This document shows positions 9,358-19,721 of a stretch of 64,000 nt of DNA, one piece after another. Within the stretch, counting starts at the first letter, position 1. Each line of letters opens with the position of its first letter. Location: positions 62,001 to 126,000 of the forward strand of contig NZ_VUNS01000002.1 of NCBI RefSeq assembly GCF_009695545.1. The letters run 5' to 3'. Source of the DNA: Victivallis lenta (GTDB lineage: Bacteria > Verrucomicrobiota > Lentisphaeria > Victivallales > Victivallaceae). The position numbers and the translations under genes are program-made. The notes under the pieces were generated by a model, which was not told where the DNA came from, did no database searches, and saw only the letters and a program-made list of their open reading frames with translations.

Positions 9358-9398
9358 CGCCCGGTCGCCGCCGGTTGAACCGGCGGCTCCGCTATGGG

Positions 9399-9445
9399 AG
9401 AAAACCGGAGTCAGGCGTATCCGGCGCGCCGGGCCCCGGTTTTCT
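9399..9445 (+). terminator. Rho-independent terminator after the GH106-like gene
   Basis: AGAAAACCGG at 9399-9408 pairs with CCGGTTTTCT at 9436-9445, followed by TTTCC. A second perfect 10-bp inverted repeat (GCCGCCGGTT / AACCGGCGGC) lies just upstream at 9367-9387. The region lies between convergent genes and may serve both. Confidence 0.6.
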
Positions 9446-9504
9446 TTTCCGCCCTGCGCCCCGGAACAGGCGCGGCCGCCGAACGCAGCGGCATTATCGC
9501 CTTA

Positions 9505-9665
9505 GAGCTTATCCCGAAATAAGCCAAATCATCCTGATTTGCTGCGAAACGCCATTCGTTTGCCCGCTGAAATCGCCGATACCTCCAGTATCGTCAATTT
9601 TATCCGGCTTCGCGACTGACATTTCGGTGCGGCATCATGCCGATTCTTTATTCATGGATAAGCTC
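9505..9665. mobile_element. MITE-like element, 161 bp, with 10-bp terminal inverted repeats and TTA target duplication
   Basis: GAGCTTATCC at 9505-9514 is repeated inverted as GGATAAGCTC at 9656-9665. The inverted similarity continues imperfectly inward (CGAAATAA against ATGAATAA). TTA flanks both ends (9502-9504 and 9666-9668). A GAG-starting end and a 3-bp TNA duplication fit the IS1031 group of the IS5 family. The inside is more AT-rich than its surroundings and encodes no transposase, so it would need one in trans. The right TTA is the complement of the TAA stop of the adjacent membrane protein gene. This element fills most of the 308-base gap 9358-9665. Confidence 0.65.
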
Positions 9666-10322
9666 TTACGCCGGGCGGCGGACATAGAACCAGAGCCGGA
9701 TTCCGCGGACGCGGCGGAGCAGAAAACGCGTGAAGGTCCCGACCAGCAGCGCCGCGAACAGCGTCCCTTCGCGGAGGCCGCGGATTTCAGCGAGGAACAG
9801 CACCGACAGAGCAATTGCCGTCAGAACCAGCGATATGTCGAAGCAGATTTTGACCGTGCCGAACTCCCGGCCGGATTTGCCGGCGATGGCCTTGACCATC
9901 CCCTCCCCCGGAATGTACATCACATCCGCGACGATCTGCAGACTGATCCCGGCGGCCAGCAGCAGACACCCGGCCACCAGCTCGGCGACCTGAAGCGGAT
10001 ACAGCCCGGTCTCCAGCGGCCCGGTCAGCCACATGCCGAGATCGATGAAGAGCCCGAAAATCCCGGTCGCCGCGATCTGCAGATACTGAACCGCCCGGAA
10101 TTCACGGCGGAGCAGCGCGACCTGTCCGGCCACCAGCAGGAGGTTGACCAGAAGCGTCAGCAGCCCGAAGCTCAGCGGGAAAACGAAAGTCAACACATAC
10201 GGCACGCTTGAAATCGGACTGGTTCCGAGTCCGGCCCGGGTGGTCAGCGCCACGCCGACGCCGGCCACGGCAAGCCCGGCGGCAAACACCGCCCAGCGCC
10301 GTCTTCTGTCATCCTGATACAC
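9666..10322 (-). CDS. YitT/YczE-like multi-pass membrane protein
   Basis: A 218-residue membrane protein with about five to six hydrophobic segments. Recognisable parts are GVALTTRAGLGTSPISSVPY, LQIVADVMYIPGEGMVKAIA and GTVKICFDISLVL, as in YczE/YyaS/YitT-type proteins, whose role is not established. The start is placed at GTG 10322, which has a GGGAGG ribosome site 8 bases away and leads directly into the first helix. The longer open frame upstream has no such site and reads as low-complexity basic sequence. Its stop codon coincides with the target duplication of the MITE-like element. Confidence 0.75.
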   Translation of the reverse strand: MYQDDRRRRWAVFAAGLAVAGVGVALTTRAGLGTSPISSVPYVLTFVFPLSFGLLTLLVNLLLVAGQVALLRREFRAVQYLQIAATGIFGLFIDLGMWLTGPLETGLYPLQVAELVAGCLLLAAGISLQIVADVMYIPGEGMVKAIAGKSGREFGTVKICFDISLVLTAIALSVLFLAEIRGLREGTLFAALLVGTFTRFLLRRVRGIRLWFYVRRPA

Positions 10323-10436
10323 TCCGGACCTCCCTTTCTCCGCAAGCCGGTCTTTAATATACACCCGGACCGGTGTTTCCGCAACCGGGCATTCACTCGC
10401 GCCGGAGCATCCGGCGCCGTTTTCTCCCCCGAACAT

Positions 10437-10464
10437 TTGCAAACGAGGAAAGAGGCGGTATATT
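10437..10464 (+). promoter_or_regulatory. Putative promoter of the hybrid histidine kinase gene
   Basis: TTGCAA at 10437-10442 and TATATT at 10459-10464 are 16 bases apart. This predicts a 5' leader of about 130 bases before the chosen ATG at 10601. The leader is non-coding as far as can be seen. Confidence 0.5.
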
Positions 10465-10600
10465 AGCCAAAGAGGATTCAAACACAATCAAGACCTGCCG
10501 TATTTCCGGTTCCATCAGACAGTTGGCTCGAAACAACCGTATGAACTCCGGGCCGGAAGCGGTTTCCGCCTCCGGCAGACAGGCAGACACGGCAAAGAAC

Positions 10601-13600
10601 ATGTTATTTGCAGATAAAAAATTATTTCCGGCGTTTTTCCTGTTTCTGCTTTCCGCGCTTTCCCTGACGGCAGGGGGAAACGGCGTTCCGGCGGAAAAAC
10701 GAATTCTCTACATCAACTCCTCCAACTCCACCTATCTCTGGTGCAGCAACAACAATATCGGGTTCCGCACCCACCTTCAGGAGAGCGGCATCCCCGCCAG
10801 CATCGACACGGTCGAACTCAATGTTTACACCGCACCGGCCCTGAAACCGGACCCGGAGGAGATCGAAGCGCTGCGCGAGCAGCTGCGCACCCGGAACTAC
10901 GACCTCATCGTCACGCTGGACAATCCGGCGGCGGACTTGTTTTTCAGCGGGCAGCTCGAACTGCCGCCCGGAACCGCGCTCGTATTCAGCGGCTACAATG
11001 CCGCCGAATCCGGGCTTCCGCCCCGGAAACCCGGCATGACCGGGCTGACCGTTCCATCCTCGAACCGGCAGAACCTCGAGCTCGGCCGGCGCCTCTGGCC
11101 GGAGGCCCGCGAAGTCGCGATTCTGACCGACGGGAGCGCCGGCGGACTCAACGTTCACGCCAGGCTGAAACAGACGCCGCCCGACCGGCCCGGAATCACA
11201 ATCCGGCTCATCAACGGCAGCGAGTACACAACGGCGGAAATGCTGAACCAGATCGCGGCCATGCCGAAGGAGTCGTTCGTCATCCTGAACAACTGGGGAT
11301 CGAGCAAGCGGGAACCGAAGGAACCTTTCTTCGCCATTTTCTCCAAGCTGACCGATGCGAATCCGAATCCGGTTCTGCTCGCGCGGGAAAACCGGTTCGA
11401 GGTCGGCGTAGTGGGCGGCTTCTTCGTCCCCGGCAAACAGCACGGCGGCGAAACAGCGGCCCTTGCGGCGCGAATCCTGAACGGCGAAAATCCCGATGCG
11501 ATCAAGGTGAAGACGGCCGGAATCCTCCCGATCTTCGATTACGAGGCGCTGCGGAAATTCTCCATTCCGGTCGACAAGCTCCCGCCGGGCTCCCTTCTCG
11601 CCGGGCTGCCGCCGCCCTTCACGACGCAGTACCGAACCGAACTGGCAGTGGCCGGCTCCCTGTCCGGCGCGCTGCTCGTCTTCATGCTGCTGAACTACAT
11701 CTCAAGCAGCCGGCGGGCGCGCCGCCTCTCGGCCATCTTCGCCAATCTTCCGGTGCGCGTGGCGGCGGTGGACCGGAAGGGGAAGCTGCATTTTCTGCAG
11801 GCCTCGGGGCGGCCGGAATACGACAGCCTCACGAAGCTCCGGCACCTGAAGGACCTGCCGGACGACCTGCTCCGGCTATTCGGCGATCCGGTCGACACGG
11901 TCATGAACACCGGCAGGCCCATCACACTCGAATACGATTCGGCGGGGGAGCGCCGCCGGGCTGAATTCGTCAAGCTGCCGGACCGTATTTTCAATTGCGA
12001 AACCGTGCTGTGGGTGTCGACCAACATCGCCGAACTCTACGCCCTGCGCCGCTCCGCCGAAGCGCTCGCCGAACGGTTCGAACTGACGCTGAAGTCGATC
12101 GGCGACGGCGTGGTCGTGACCGATGAAAACGGAATCGTCACCCTCGTGAACCAGGTCACCGCGGAACTGACCGGTTACAAGGCGGAGGAGCTGATCGGGC
12201 ACAGCCTCGACGAACGCTTCCGGCTCCGCAGCTACATCGACGACAGGCCGGTGCCGTCCCCGCTCAGCCGGGCGCTGCGCGAAGGACGTGCGGTGGAGAT
12301 GGCCAACCACACCGACCTCATCCGGAAGGACGGTTCCCGGCGGCACATCGCCGACAGCGCCGCCCCGATCCGGGATGCGGACGGAACCGTCACCGGCGCC
12401 GTGCTGATCTTCCGCGACGTCACGCAGGAGTATGAGAAGCGGGACTGGATGTACCGCCAGAACGAATGGCTCAAAGCTTCCGCCCGGGCCGTGCGGATGA
12501 ACTATTTCTGCAATGCGCCGGACCAGACCCCGATCCGGGAGATCGAAGATCCGGCTTTCTGGGGCAAATATCCGGACGGGCGGCCGTATCCGATCGACGT
12601 CTGGATCTGCCGGGAAGACCGGGACGCTTTCCGGAATACCTGGCGGAAAGTGCTCTCCGGCGCATCGGAACAGGAGACCATCGTCTACCGGGCCGGAGAA
12701 AGCGGTCGCCGGACCGTGTTCGAAATGCAGCTCAGACACGTCCCGGGAGAGGACGGACGCCAGGCGGAAATCTTCGGAATCATCCGCGACATCACGCAGG
12801 AACGCGCCCGGGAGGCCGAGCTCCGCGAAACCAACCACCTCATGAAGACGATCATCGACAACCTGCCCTGCTCTCTCTGGCTCAAGGACGTCTCGGACGG
12901 CAACCGTTATATCCTCGGCAACCGCAGCCTCTGCCGGCTGCTCGGCGTGCCGGAAGAAAACTTTGCAGGCATGAGCGACGCGGATCTGTTTCCGCCCGAA
13001 TTCGCCCGCAAATACGAAGCTGACGACCTGCGTGTGCGCGAGTCCGGCGAGCGTTTCGAATGCGACGAGGAGGTGCGCGACGGCGAAGGCGGCATACGAA
13101 TCGTCCACACGGCCAAGCTGCCGCTGACCGGCTACCGCCCGGACCGCCGGATTCTCCTCGGCATCAGCTTCGACGTGACCGAACTCCTGAACAGCCGCAA
13201 TGCGCTCGAACACGCCAATATTCTGCTCCGGAGCATCATGGACAACCTGCCCTGCCAGTTCTTCCTGAAAGACGCCGACGACGATTTCCGCTACCTGATG
13301 GTCAACCGCAACTTCTGCCGGTTGTACGGCTTCCGCCCGGAGGAGGCCGTCGGGAAAAGCGATTTCGAGCTGCTGCGCAATGGAGCGGTCGCCACCCGCT
13401 TCCGCGAAAACGACCTCAGCGCCGCCGGCAGCGACCAGCCGGTCGATCTGTTCGAGGAGCTGAACGAGCCGCATACGGGCAAGCGCCGTTTCATCCGGAG
13501 CATCAGGCTTCTGCTGACCGGTCCGGACGGCAAGCGCCGGCTGCTCGGCATGGGAATCGACGTGACCCGGCAGAAGGAGGACGAACGGGAGATGGCCCGG

Positions 13601-16060
13601 CTCAACTCACTGCTTCAGAAAATCCTCGACCAGCTTCCGGCCATGATCGCGGCCAAAGACGCCGCAAACGGTTTCCGCTACGTGCTCTGGAACCGTTCGG
13701 CCGAACGGCTGACCGGCATACCGGCGGCACGGGTGCTCGGCCGGACCGATTACGAGCTGGAATGTTTCCGGAAAACGGCCGAACAATTCCGCCGCAACGA
13801 CATGTACGTCCACGGCACGGGAAACGGCATCGCGCTGGACGAATCCATCGTTTTCACCGGAGACGCCCCCCGCAGTCTCCGTACGCAGCTGTGCAAGGTC
13901 GAGAGCCCCGACAACAGCGACCTGGTTCTCGTCATGGCATTCGACGTCACCGAGGAGAGGCAGCTCGAAAACGAGCGCCGCAAACTGCTCGAAGACCTGA
14001 AGGAGCGTTCCGAACAGAACCGGCAGCTCAACACCTGCCTCGAAACCGTCATGCTCAACGAGGACGAAGACACCGCGATCGAAATCGTGATCAGCACGGT
14101 CTGCCGGCACCTGGCTTCCACCCGCGGCTACATCATGAAATACGACTTCGAGCACTGGCAGGTGTATCCGGCCGCCGAATGGGTCGCCCCCGGGTATGCG
14201 CCTTATGTGAAAAACCTCGAACGCCGTCCGCTGCTGCGGAACGAGGGCTGGTTCCGGCGGCTCTCACACGACGGCATCTGGGGCGGAGTCTGTACCGGAA
14301 CGCTCGTCTCCGACCTCGGCAGCTGGCGGAGTGACGCGGAGCGGTTCAATATGAACTCGCTCTACTGCGCCGCCATCCGCGTGAACGGCGAGCTCTGGGG
14401 CCACCTGGGCATCGTCAACGACCCGGGTTCGCCGATGCGGAAATTCACGGAATACGACCTGCAGTTCCTGCGGGCCGCCGCACATGTGATCGAAATCATC
14501 ATGGCGCGGAAGCTGAGCCGCGTCCGGCTCGAACGCAGCGAGTACGAAAAGCTCCTGATCATGGATTCGATCCGGATTCCGATTTTCCTCTTCGATCCGG
14601 AACTGAAGCTGGTCCGCCTGAACAATGCGGCGCAATCCCTGCTCGGGGTCGACGCGGAGGAGTGCGCGGGCCGGAGATTCCCGGAGCTTTGCGGGCAGAA
14701 GGCGAAGCAGCCGGACGATGCGATCGAGCGGCGCGGGCACAACTGCGACATCCGCCTGAAGGAGCGGGACTACCTGATGAGCTCATACCCGATCCTGATC
14801 GACGGCAAACTCTCCTATGTGCTGAAAACCCTGGTCGACATGACCGATTTCAACGAATCGCAGCGCCAGCTCGCCCGCGCGCTGACGGAGGCGCAGAACG
14901 CCGACAAAGCCAAAAGCCTGTTTCTCGCCACCATGAGCCACGAGCTCAGGACGCCGCTCAATGCGGTCATCGGCTTCAGCGAGCTCCTGCGCGACAACCC
15001 GATCCCGCCGGAGGAGCTTGACGACTACCTGAGGTCGATCAACCTCGCCGGAAACACGCTGCTCAAGCTCATCAACGACATTCTCGACCTCAGCAAAATC
15101 GATGCGAACCAGATGAAAATCTCGCCGGAGCCGACCGAACTGCCCGCCGTGGCGCGCGAACTTTACGCGATGTTCCGCCGCGAAACGGCGAAACGCCGCC
15201 TGGAGTATCGTGTCGAGTGTCCGGAGGCGCTGCCGCCGATGATGCTGGACGGCCTGCGCCTGCGCCAGATCCTGCTGAACCTGATCGGCAATGCGGTCAA
15301 GTTCACGCAGCGCGGACATGTGGAAGTCCTCTTCGCCTGGCGGAACGGCAGTCTGGTGATCCGCGTCTCGGACAGCGGGTCCGGCATCGCGCCGGAAGCG
15401 CAGGAGGCCGTCTTCGATCCGTTCATCCGCCAGAGCACGGTCAGGGACAGCCACTCCAGCGAGGGGACCGGCCTCGGGCTGGCGATCTCGCGCCGGCTGG
15501 CCCGCTGCATGGGCGGCGACATCACGCTCGAAAGCGAGCCCGGCAAAGGCAGCACCTTCACCTTCCGGCTGGACAAGGTCATCGAGGTGGCCGCAATTCC
15601 CGTGGACGGAGCATCGGCGCAGCTCCCGGAAGAAATGAGCCGGAATCTCCGCATCCTCCTGGTCGACGATGTGCCGATGAATCTCAAGGTGCTCGGCGCC
15701 ATGCTGAAGAAACTCGGCGCCGAAATCGCCACGGCCGCCTCCGGCGCCGAGGTGCTGGACATGCTCGAAAAAGGGATTCCGGATGTGCTGCTGACCGACA
15801 TGTGGATGCCGGAAATGAACGGAGCCGAACTCGCCTCCCGGGTCCGGGCCATTCCGGCCGCCTCCGGCATAACGATCATCGCAGTCACGGCGGATACCGA
15901 AAGCCACAGCAACTTCGACATGTCCGGCATCGACGGAATCCTCATGAAACCGGTCTCGCTGGACAAACTGAAGAAACTGCTCGGCACGCTCCGGACGGAG
16001 TTCGCCGCGCGTCAGGCGTCCGGCCGTCCCGCCGACGGAGCCCCGTACAACTTCGGCTGA
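10601..16060 (+). CDS. Multi-PAS hybrid sensor histidine kinase with periplasmic binding domain
   Basis: An 1819-residue membrane sensor. The start at 10601 gives a signal sequence ([20 protein letters not shown]). A periplasmic region resembling ABC-type binding proteins ([18 protein letters not shown] onward) runs to about residue 345, followed by a membrane helix ([19 protein letters not shown]). The cytoplasmic part has about six PAS-like units, three opening with a near-identical [23 protein letters not shown] pattern, then a GAF-like domain, one more PAS, the HisKA domain with SHELRTPLN (His1447), an ATPase domain ([23 protein letters not shown]) and a receiver domain with Asp1733 in TDMWMPEM. 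It should autophosphorylate on His and pass phosphate to Asp. The final output partner is not identified; a MarR gene follows. Confidence 0.93.
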   Translation: MLFADKKLFPAFFLFLLSALSLTAGGNGVPAEKRILYINSSNSTYLWCSNNNIGFRTHLQESGIPASIDTVELNVYTAPALKPDPEEIEALREQLRTRNYDLIVTLDNPAADLFFSGQLELPPGTALVFSGYNAAESGLPPRKPGMTGLTVPSSNRQNLELGRRLWPEAREVAILTDGSAGGLNVHARLKQTPPDRPGITIRLINGSEYTTAEMLNQIAAMPKESFVILNNWGSSKREPKEPFFAIFSKLTDANPNPVLLARENRFEVGVVGGFFVPGKQHGGETAALAARILNGENPDAIKVKTAGILPIFDYEALRKFSIPVDKLPPGSLLAGLPPPFTTQYRTELAVAGSLSGALLVFMLLNYISSSRRARRLSAIFANLPVRVAAVDRKGKLHFLQASGRPEYDSLTKLRHLKDLPDDLLRLFGDPVDTVMNTGRPITLEYDSAGERRRAEFVKLPDRIFNCETVLWVSTNIAELYALRRSAEALAERFELTLKSIGDGVVVTDENGIVTLVNQVTAELTGYKAEELIGHSLDERFRLRSYIDDRPVPSPLSRALREGRAVEMANHTDLIRKDGSRRHIADSAAPIRDADGTVTGAVLIFRDVTQEYEKRDWMYRQNEWLKASARAVRMNYFCNAPDQTPIREIEDPAFWGKYPDGRPYPIDVWICREDRDAFRNTWRKVLSGASEQETIVYRAGESGRRTVFEMQLRHVPGEDGRQAEIFGIIRDITQERAREAELRETNHLMKTIIDNLPCSLWLKDVSDGNRYILGNRSLCRLLGVPEENFAGMSDADLFPPEFARKYEADDLRVRESGERFECDEEVRDGEGGIRIVHTAKLPLTGYRPDRRILLGISFDVTELLNSRNALEHANILLRSIMDNLPCQFFLKDADDDFRYLMVNRNFCRLYGFRPEEAVGKSDFELLRNGAVATRFRENDLSAAGSDQPVDLFEELNEPHTGKRRFIRSIRLLLTGPDGKRRLLGMGIDVTRQKEDEREMARLNSLLQKILDQLPAMIAAKDAANGFRYVLWNRSAERLTGIPAARVLGRTDYELECFRKTAEQFRRNDMYVHGTGNGIALDESIVFTGDAPRSLRTQLCKVESPDNSDLVLVMAFDVTEERQLENERRKLLEDLKERSEQNRQLNTCLETVMLNEDEDTAIEIVISTVCRHLASTRGYIMKYDFEHWQVYPAAEWVAPGYAPYVKNLERRPLLRNEGWFRRLSHDGIWGGVCTGTLVSDLGSWRSDAERFNMNSLYCAAIRVNGELWGHLGIVNDPGSPMRKFTEYDLQFLRAAAHVIEIIMARKLSRVRLERSEYEKLLIMDSIRIPIFLFDPELKLVRLNNAAQSLLGVDAEECAGRRFPELCGQKAKQPDDAIERRGHNCDIRLKERDYLMSSYPILIDGKLSYVLKTLVDMTDFNESQRQLARALTEAQNADKAKSLFLATMSHELRTPLNAVIGFSELLRDNPIPPEELDDYLRSINLAGNTLLKLINDILDLSKIDANQMKISPEPTELPAVARELYAMFRRETAKRRLEYRVECPEALPPMMLDGLRLRQILLNLIGNAVKFTQRGHVEVLFAWRNGSLVIRVSDSGSGIAPEAQEAVFDPFIRQSTVRDSHSSEGTGLGLAISRRLARCMGGDITLESEPGKGSTFTFRLDKVIEVAAIPVDGASAQLPEEMSRNLRILLVDDVPMNLKVLGAMLKKLGAEIATAASGAEVLDMLEKGIPDVLLTDMWMPEMNGAELASRVRAIPAASGITIIAVTADTESHSNFDMSGIDGILMKPVSLDKLKKLLGTLRTEFAARQASGRPADGAPYNFG

Positions 16061-16158
16061 ACCGGGGTCGTTTCGCAGGTCAGAAAGCGTTCCGGGCCGC
16101 CCGTTCCGGCCGAAAGGCTCGTCACGACTCCGGAATCGGCAAAAATTTTCTCGAGCTG

Positions 16159-16560
16159 GTGGACAATATCCGCGCCGTGCGGAACGACTCCATCGCCCCC
16201 GGAATCGGACTCATCACCTTCCCGCAGCTGAAGCTGCTGCGGGTGCTCACCCGGCAGTTCCCGGACGGCGCGCGGCTGAAGGAGCTTGCCGGCAAACTGC
16301 GCCTGACGCCCGGCACGGTGTCGACCGGCATCGAAAACCTGGTCCGGCAGGGATTGCTGCAGCGCTCCGCCGACCCGGCCGACCGGCGCGCGGTCGTGAT
16401 CCGGCTGACCGACAAAGGGCGCCGCTGCCGCGACGCCCATTTCCGATTCCGGAACACCGTCATGGATGAACTGCTGCGGGATATCCCGCCGGAGGAGCTC
16501 GACGCCTTCATCGCCGTGCCGGAGAAACTCAACGCCGGCCTGCGCACCCGCTGCCGCTGA
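16159..16560 (+). CDS. MarR family transcriptional regulator
   Basis: A winged-helix protein of about 133 residues. LITFPQLKLLRVL starts the domain, LKELAGKLRLTPGTVSTGIE is the recognition region, and VRQGLLQRSADPADRRAVVI with RLTDKGRR forms the wing, all typical of MarR. The frame is open far upstream inside the kinase gene, so the start is uncertain. GTG 16159 is the best canonical codon I can find, but it lacks a clear ribosome site and would leave a short N-terminal helix. It lies 98 bases after the kinase stop on the same strand and may be co-transcribed. Its ligand and targets cannot be seen. Confidence 0.75.
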   Translation: MDNIRAVRNDSIAPGIGLITFPQLKLLRVLTRQFPDGARLKELAGKLRLTPGTVSTGIENLVRQGLLQRSADPADRRAVVIRLTDKGRRCRDAHFRFRNTVMDELLRDIPPEELDAFIAVPEKLNAGLRTRCR

Positions 16561-16598
16561 AAGCGGGAGCCGCCCCGCCGCTCTTCCCGGCGCCGCGG

Positions 16599-18470
16599 TC
16601 ACATGACCGGGAACAGCAGCCGGAATTCGTTCTTCTTCCCGAGATCCTGGAACGGCCCCGGAAGCACCTTCTCCCCGTAGCGGTTGCCGGTGAAGTCCCG
16701 GTCCACGCCCGGAACCGGCTCGAGGGCGAACTCCCGGCCGGAACGGTTCGAAAGATAGAGCGACGGCTCGAACGGCTTGATCCGGACTCCGAACTCCCGT
16801 TCGGCCAGAAACACCGAGTTTTCTTCTCGTCCCGAAACCTTCGGCCAGACCTCCGGCACGAAGCTCCGCAGAATTTCCGCGCGGGTCCGCTCCTCCGGGG
16901 TCAGGCGCTCCGCGGCTCCGGCGGCGATCTTCTCCCACGGCGTTTTGCCGCTGTAGCGGAAGCCGACCCGGCCGACGAACAGATTCCGGTCCGACACGCA
17001 GTTTTCCGAACGGTCGCCGGGGTACGGCAGGCTCACCCCGCCGCCGTTGTTGCAGAAGATGTTGTTGACCACCAGCTCGTCGGAGGTTTCGACGATTTTG
17101 CCGTGATACTTCCGGTCGGTCACATTGTGCATGTACACCCCCTCGGCCGCGTTGTCGAAAACCAGATTGTGGCAGACCCTGACGCCGGAGGCGTCGTGAA
17201 CGTAAATGCCGCGGCCCGGATAGAGCCCGGAGTACGGCGTGGTGTTCGCCACGATGTTGTTGTCCACCAGCACGCTGCCGGCTCCGAGCTCGATGAAGAT
17301 GCCGGAGCCGACGTTGCCGAACAGCACGTTCCGGGTGATCCGCGCCCGGTTGTAGCCGTTGTCGAACCAGATGCCGTGCGCGCCGTTGAAGCGGACCAGG
17401 TTGCCCTCGACCAGCGCCTCGTCCGCCTCATGGAGCTTGATCCCGGCCCACTCCTCCCAGTCGCACTCGTTCGTGGTCAGCGACAGGGCGTTGTTGCGCT
17501 CGACGGTATTCCCGATGATCCGGACGCCCCGGCAGCTCCACCCGGCGATGCCGCAGAGCCCGTTGTCGACGACAAGATTGCCGGTGACCAGATGCCGGCC
17601 GCCCTTGCGCAGCAGCTTCTGATCCTCCGGGAGCGTGCGCGGAATCAGGTCCGTCCGCCAATATTCGCTGCCGACGTCGAGCCCGACCGTCTTGGCGCGG
17701 CGAATCACGTTGTCGCGGATGACCCAGTCGTGGCCGCTGCGGGTCGAAACCATGCCGAGCTGCGGAAACGGCGCCTGGTTCGCGCAGTGTTCAAACACGA
17801 ACCCCTCGAGGTTGATATGGCCGAGGCCGCGCCGCGCCGGGGCGAACACCCGGTCGCGGACCGTCATTTCGAGCAGCGACTCCGCCGGGTCATAATCGGC
17901 CGGGAAATGGATCAGCAGCGATTTTCCGTCCGCCGTGATGATCCAGCTGCCCGGCACGCGCCGGACCTCCTTCTCCGTCTGCAGCTGGCGCAGTTCGGCG
18001 CCGTCGCAGAAGATCTGCCCGAGCGAATAAGGCAGCAGCGCGCCGTCGGCCGGCCGGGGAGCCTCCTGCTTATCCCGGCCGCCCGCATTGAGCCTGCGCC
18101 GGAAGGGATTCGGGAATTCACCGAAAAAGGCATCCTCCGGGACCGGCGTCGCAAACACGTTCTCCGCCCCCGCAACCGGCGTCAGCACCGGCTTCCACAC
18201 CTCGCTGCCGCGGACGAAAACCGTGCCGGGCTCTTCGGCCCGGAAAGTGATCGGGCGGCCCGCCTCGCCGCCGCGTTCCGGCGCGACATGCTCCCGGTAG
18301 ACGCCGGGACGGACCAGGACCACATCGCCGGGAGCCGCTTTCGCCGCCGCCTCCCCGATCGTCCGGAAAACTCCGTCGCCGCCGTTCCGGTCCACAGTGA
18401 GCGTCGCCGCGGAAAGAGTGAGCCCGGCAAACAGACACCCGGCCCCGAATACGGAAAACAGTCGTTTCAT
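16599..18470 (-). CDS. Secreted right-handed parallel beta-helix protein
   Basis: A 623-residue protein with a signal peptide (MKRLFSVFGAGCLFAGLTLS, then AATL). LTVDRNGGDGVFRTIGEAAA and APGDVVLVRPGVYREH are the classic opening of DUF1565/pectate-lyase-like beta-helices. The central part has repeated turns such as VTGNLVVDNGLCGIAG, ARITRNVLFGNVGSGIFI and RVCHNLVFDNAAEGVYM. The fold is that of polysaccharide lyases, polygalacturonases and mannuronan epimerases, so it probably binds or cuts an acidic polysaccharide outside the cytoplasm; no catalytic set can be assigned. A GGGGGG ribosome site precedes the ATG. It follows the lipoprotein hydrolase gene by 15 bases, so the two form an operon. Confidence 0.85.
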   Translation of the reverse strand: MKRLFSVFGAGCLFAGLTLSAATLTVDRNGGDGVFRTIGEAAAKAAPGDVVLVRPGVYREHVAPERGGEAGRPITFRAEEPGTVFVRGSEVWKPVLTPVAGAENVFATPVPEDAFFGEFPNPFRRRLNAGGRDKQEAPRPADGALLPYSLGQIFCDGAELRQLQTEKEVRRVPGSWIITADGKSLLIHFPADYDPAESLLEMTVRDRVFAPARRGLGHINLEGFVFEHCANQAPFPQLGMVSTRSGHDWVIRDNVIRRAKTVGLDVGSEYWRTDLIPRTLPEDQKLLRKGGRHLVTGNLVVDNGLCGIAGWSCRGVRIIGNTVERNNALSLTTNECDWEEWAGIKLHEADEALVEGNLVRFNGAHGIWFDNGYNRARITRNVLFGNVGSGIFIELGAGSVLVDNNIVANTTPYSGLYPGRGIYVHDASGVRVCHNLVFDNAAEGVYMHNVTDRKYHGKIVETSDELVVNNIFCNNGGGVSLPYPGDRSENCVSDRNLFVGRVGFRYSGKTPWEKIAAGAAERLTPEERTRAEILRSFVPEVWPKVSGREENSVFLAEREFGVRIKPFEPSLYLSNRSGREFALEPVPGVDRDFTGNRYGEKVLPGPFQDLGKKNEFRLLFPVM

Positions 18471-18485
18471 GCAATCCCCCCGTTT

Positions 18486-19223
18486 CTACTGATTCTGCTG
18501 ATTCTGCTGAGCGAAAAGCCACTTCCAGTTGTCGGCGCAGCGGAAGGCGGGAGTCCACGCGTCGTGCCCGCAAAGCGGCAGCTCCTGATAGACCACGTTT
18601 TCGCCGCCCGCGTTCCAGATCGCCCGCACCATCTCGCGCGAGAGCCTGACCGGGACCACCGTATCGGCGGAGCCGTGCACGGCCAGCACAGGCAGCCCGG
18701 TCAGCTTCGCCGCCCGGGCCGGATCGCCGCCGCCGCAAACCGGCATGACGGCGGCAAACCGCTCCGGATTGCGCAGCGCCAGCTCCCACACGGCGAATCC
18801 GCCCATCGACAACCCGACCGCATACACGCGGTCCGGCTTGAACTCCTCCGTCTTGGCGTCGAGCAAAGCCTCCAGAGCGGTCAGCATCGAACCGCCTTCC
18901 GGCGGCTCCTTCCCGGCCCACCAGCGGTCGCGCGGACACTGCGGAAACAGCAGGACCGCCTTGATCCCGTTTTTCCGGCAGTAGCCGATCAGCTCGGCGC
19001 TGCCGTGCTTCAGCTGCGCGGCATTGTCGTCGCCGCGCTCCCCGGCGCCGTGCAGAAAAAGCACCAGCGCAAACGGCCCCGGCCGTTCCGCTCCGACGAC
19101 GAACTGGCGGTACGGCAGCGGCCGGGCCGCCGCGCTCTCCGCCACATCGCTCCCCGGCATTCCGGCGCAGCCGGCCATCACGACGGCGAGAACCACAACC
19201 CAAACGGCGGCAGTGTACTTCAT
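18486..19223 (-). CDS. Lipoprotein alpha/beta hydrolase (PHB depolymerase/carboxylesterase-like)
   Basis: A 245-residue lipoprotein: the start at 19223 has an AAGGA ribosome site and gives a signal peptide with lipobox VVMAGC. The mature part is an alpha/beta hydrolase: LVLFLHGAGERGDDN (oxyanion segment), nucleophile elbow GLSMGG, acid in HGSADTVVP and a late histidine in LCGHDAW. The best matches by eye are prolyl-oligopeptidase/feruloyl- or acetyl-esterase-type enzymes. Together with the beta-helix protein downstream it may deacylate a plant or algal polysaccharide. The C-terminus QQNQQNQ is encoded by a short DNA tandem repeat just before the stop. Confidence 0.82.
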   Translation of the reverse strand: MKYTAAVWVVVLAVVMAGCAGMPGSDVAESAAARPLPYRQFVVGAERPGPFALVLFLHGAGERGDDNAAQLKHGSAELIGYCRKNGIKAVLLFPQCPRDRWWAGKEPPEGGSMLTALEALLDAKTEEFKPDRVYAVGLSMGGFAVWELALRNPERFAAVMPVCGGGDPARAAKLTGLPVLAVHGSADTVVPVRLSREMVRAIWNAGGENVVYQELPLCGHDAWTPAFRCADNWKWLFAQQNQQNQ

Positions 19224-19278
19224 GAGCAGATCCTTATTCCTGATTTCCACAGGCGGCAACCATTCCGCCTTCCGCCAT

Positions 19279-19307
19279 ACACTACATCCGGAAAAAGCCG
19301 TTGTCAA
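19279..19307 (-). promoter_or_regulatory. Promoter of the lipoprotein hydrolase/beta-helix operon
   Basis: On the minus strand, TTGACA (complement of 19302-19307) and TAGTGT (19279-19284) are 17 bases apart, 56 bases before the start codon. A divergent promoter for the ACT gene lies 81 bases to the right. Confidence 0.5.
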
Positions 19308-19387
19308 AGCCCGCACGCCGTTTTTCGCAAATTCCGCGCCCCTCCGAGGCGCGGGACAAAACCTTCCGTTTTCGAACAGTTCCCGGT

Positions 19388-19415
19388 TTGATTATCCGCA
19401 ATTCGGCGCTATGTT
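19388..19415 (+). promoter_or_regulatory. Promoter of the ACT/PFL gene pair
   Basis: TTGATT at 19388-19393 and TATGTT at 19410-19415 with a 16-base spacer, 35 bases before the ATG at 19450, which also has an AGGAAAGGA ribosome site. Confidence 0.5.
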
Positions 19416-19449
19416 ATTGCGGTAAATCGCATCAGGAAAGGAATTCATC

Positions 19450-19719
19450 ATGAAAGCCGTCGTTTCGGTCATCGGGCGGGACTCCGTCGGAATCATCGCC
19501 AAGGTCAGTGCGGGCTGCGCGGAGTGCGGCGCGAACATTCTCGACATCTCCCAGACCGTCCTCAACCAATATTTCACCATGATCATGATCGTCGACATCC
19601 GCGAGCTGGCCATGCCGTTCAACGATTTCGTCGACCGCATGAGCGCGCTCGGCAAAAAGGACGGTCTCGACATCCACGTCATGCACGAGGACATCTTCAA
19701 CTCCATGCACAGGATCTGA
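19450..19719 (+). CDS. ACT domain protein (UPF0237)
   Basis: An 89-residue protein made of a single ACT domain: [20 protein letters not shown], then [20 protein letters not shown], the standard beta-alpha-beta core of the UPF0237 family. ACT domains bind amino acids or similar small ligands and regulate a partner. The gene ends three bases before the ATG of the PFL-family gene, a pairing also known from Firmicutes, so this small protein is likely the sensor for its neighbour. The biological ligand is unknown. Confidence 0.9.
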   Translation: MKAVVSVIGRDSVGIIAKVSAGCAECGANILDISQTVLNQYFTMIMIVDIRELAMPFNDFVDRMSALGKKDGLDIHVMHEDIFNSMHRI

Positions 19720-19721
19720 TC

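Noticed and set aside
15217-16158. Long N-terminal extension of the MarR gene
   Set aside because: It lies inside the kinase and receiver domains in another frame and reads as Arg/Gly-rich noise; only the part after 16159 is MarR-like.
18486-18520. Short tandem repeat coding for QQNQQNQ as a mobile or regulatory repeat
   Set aside because: It is only about two copies at the end of a coding region and is better seen as a local slippage tract.
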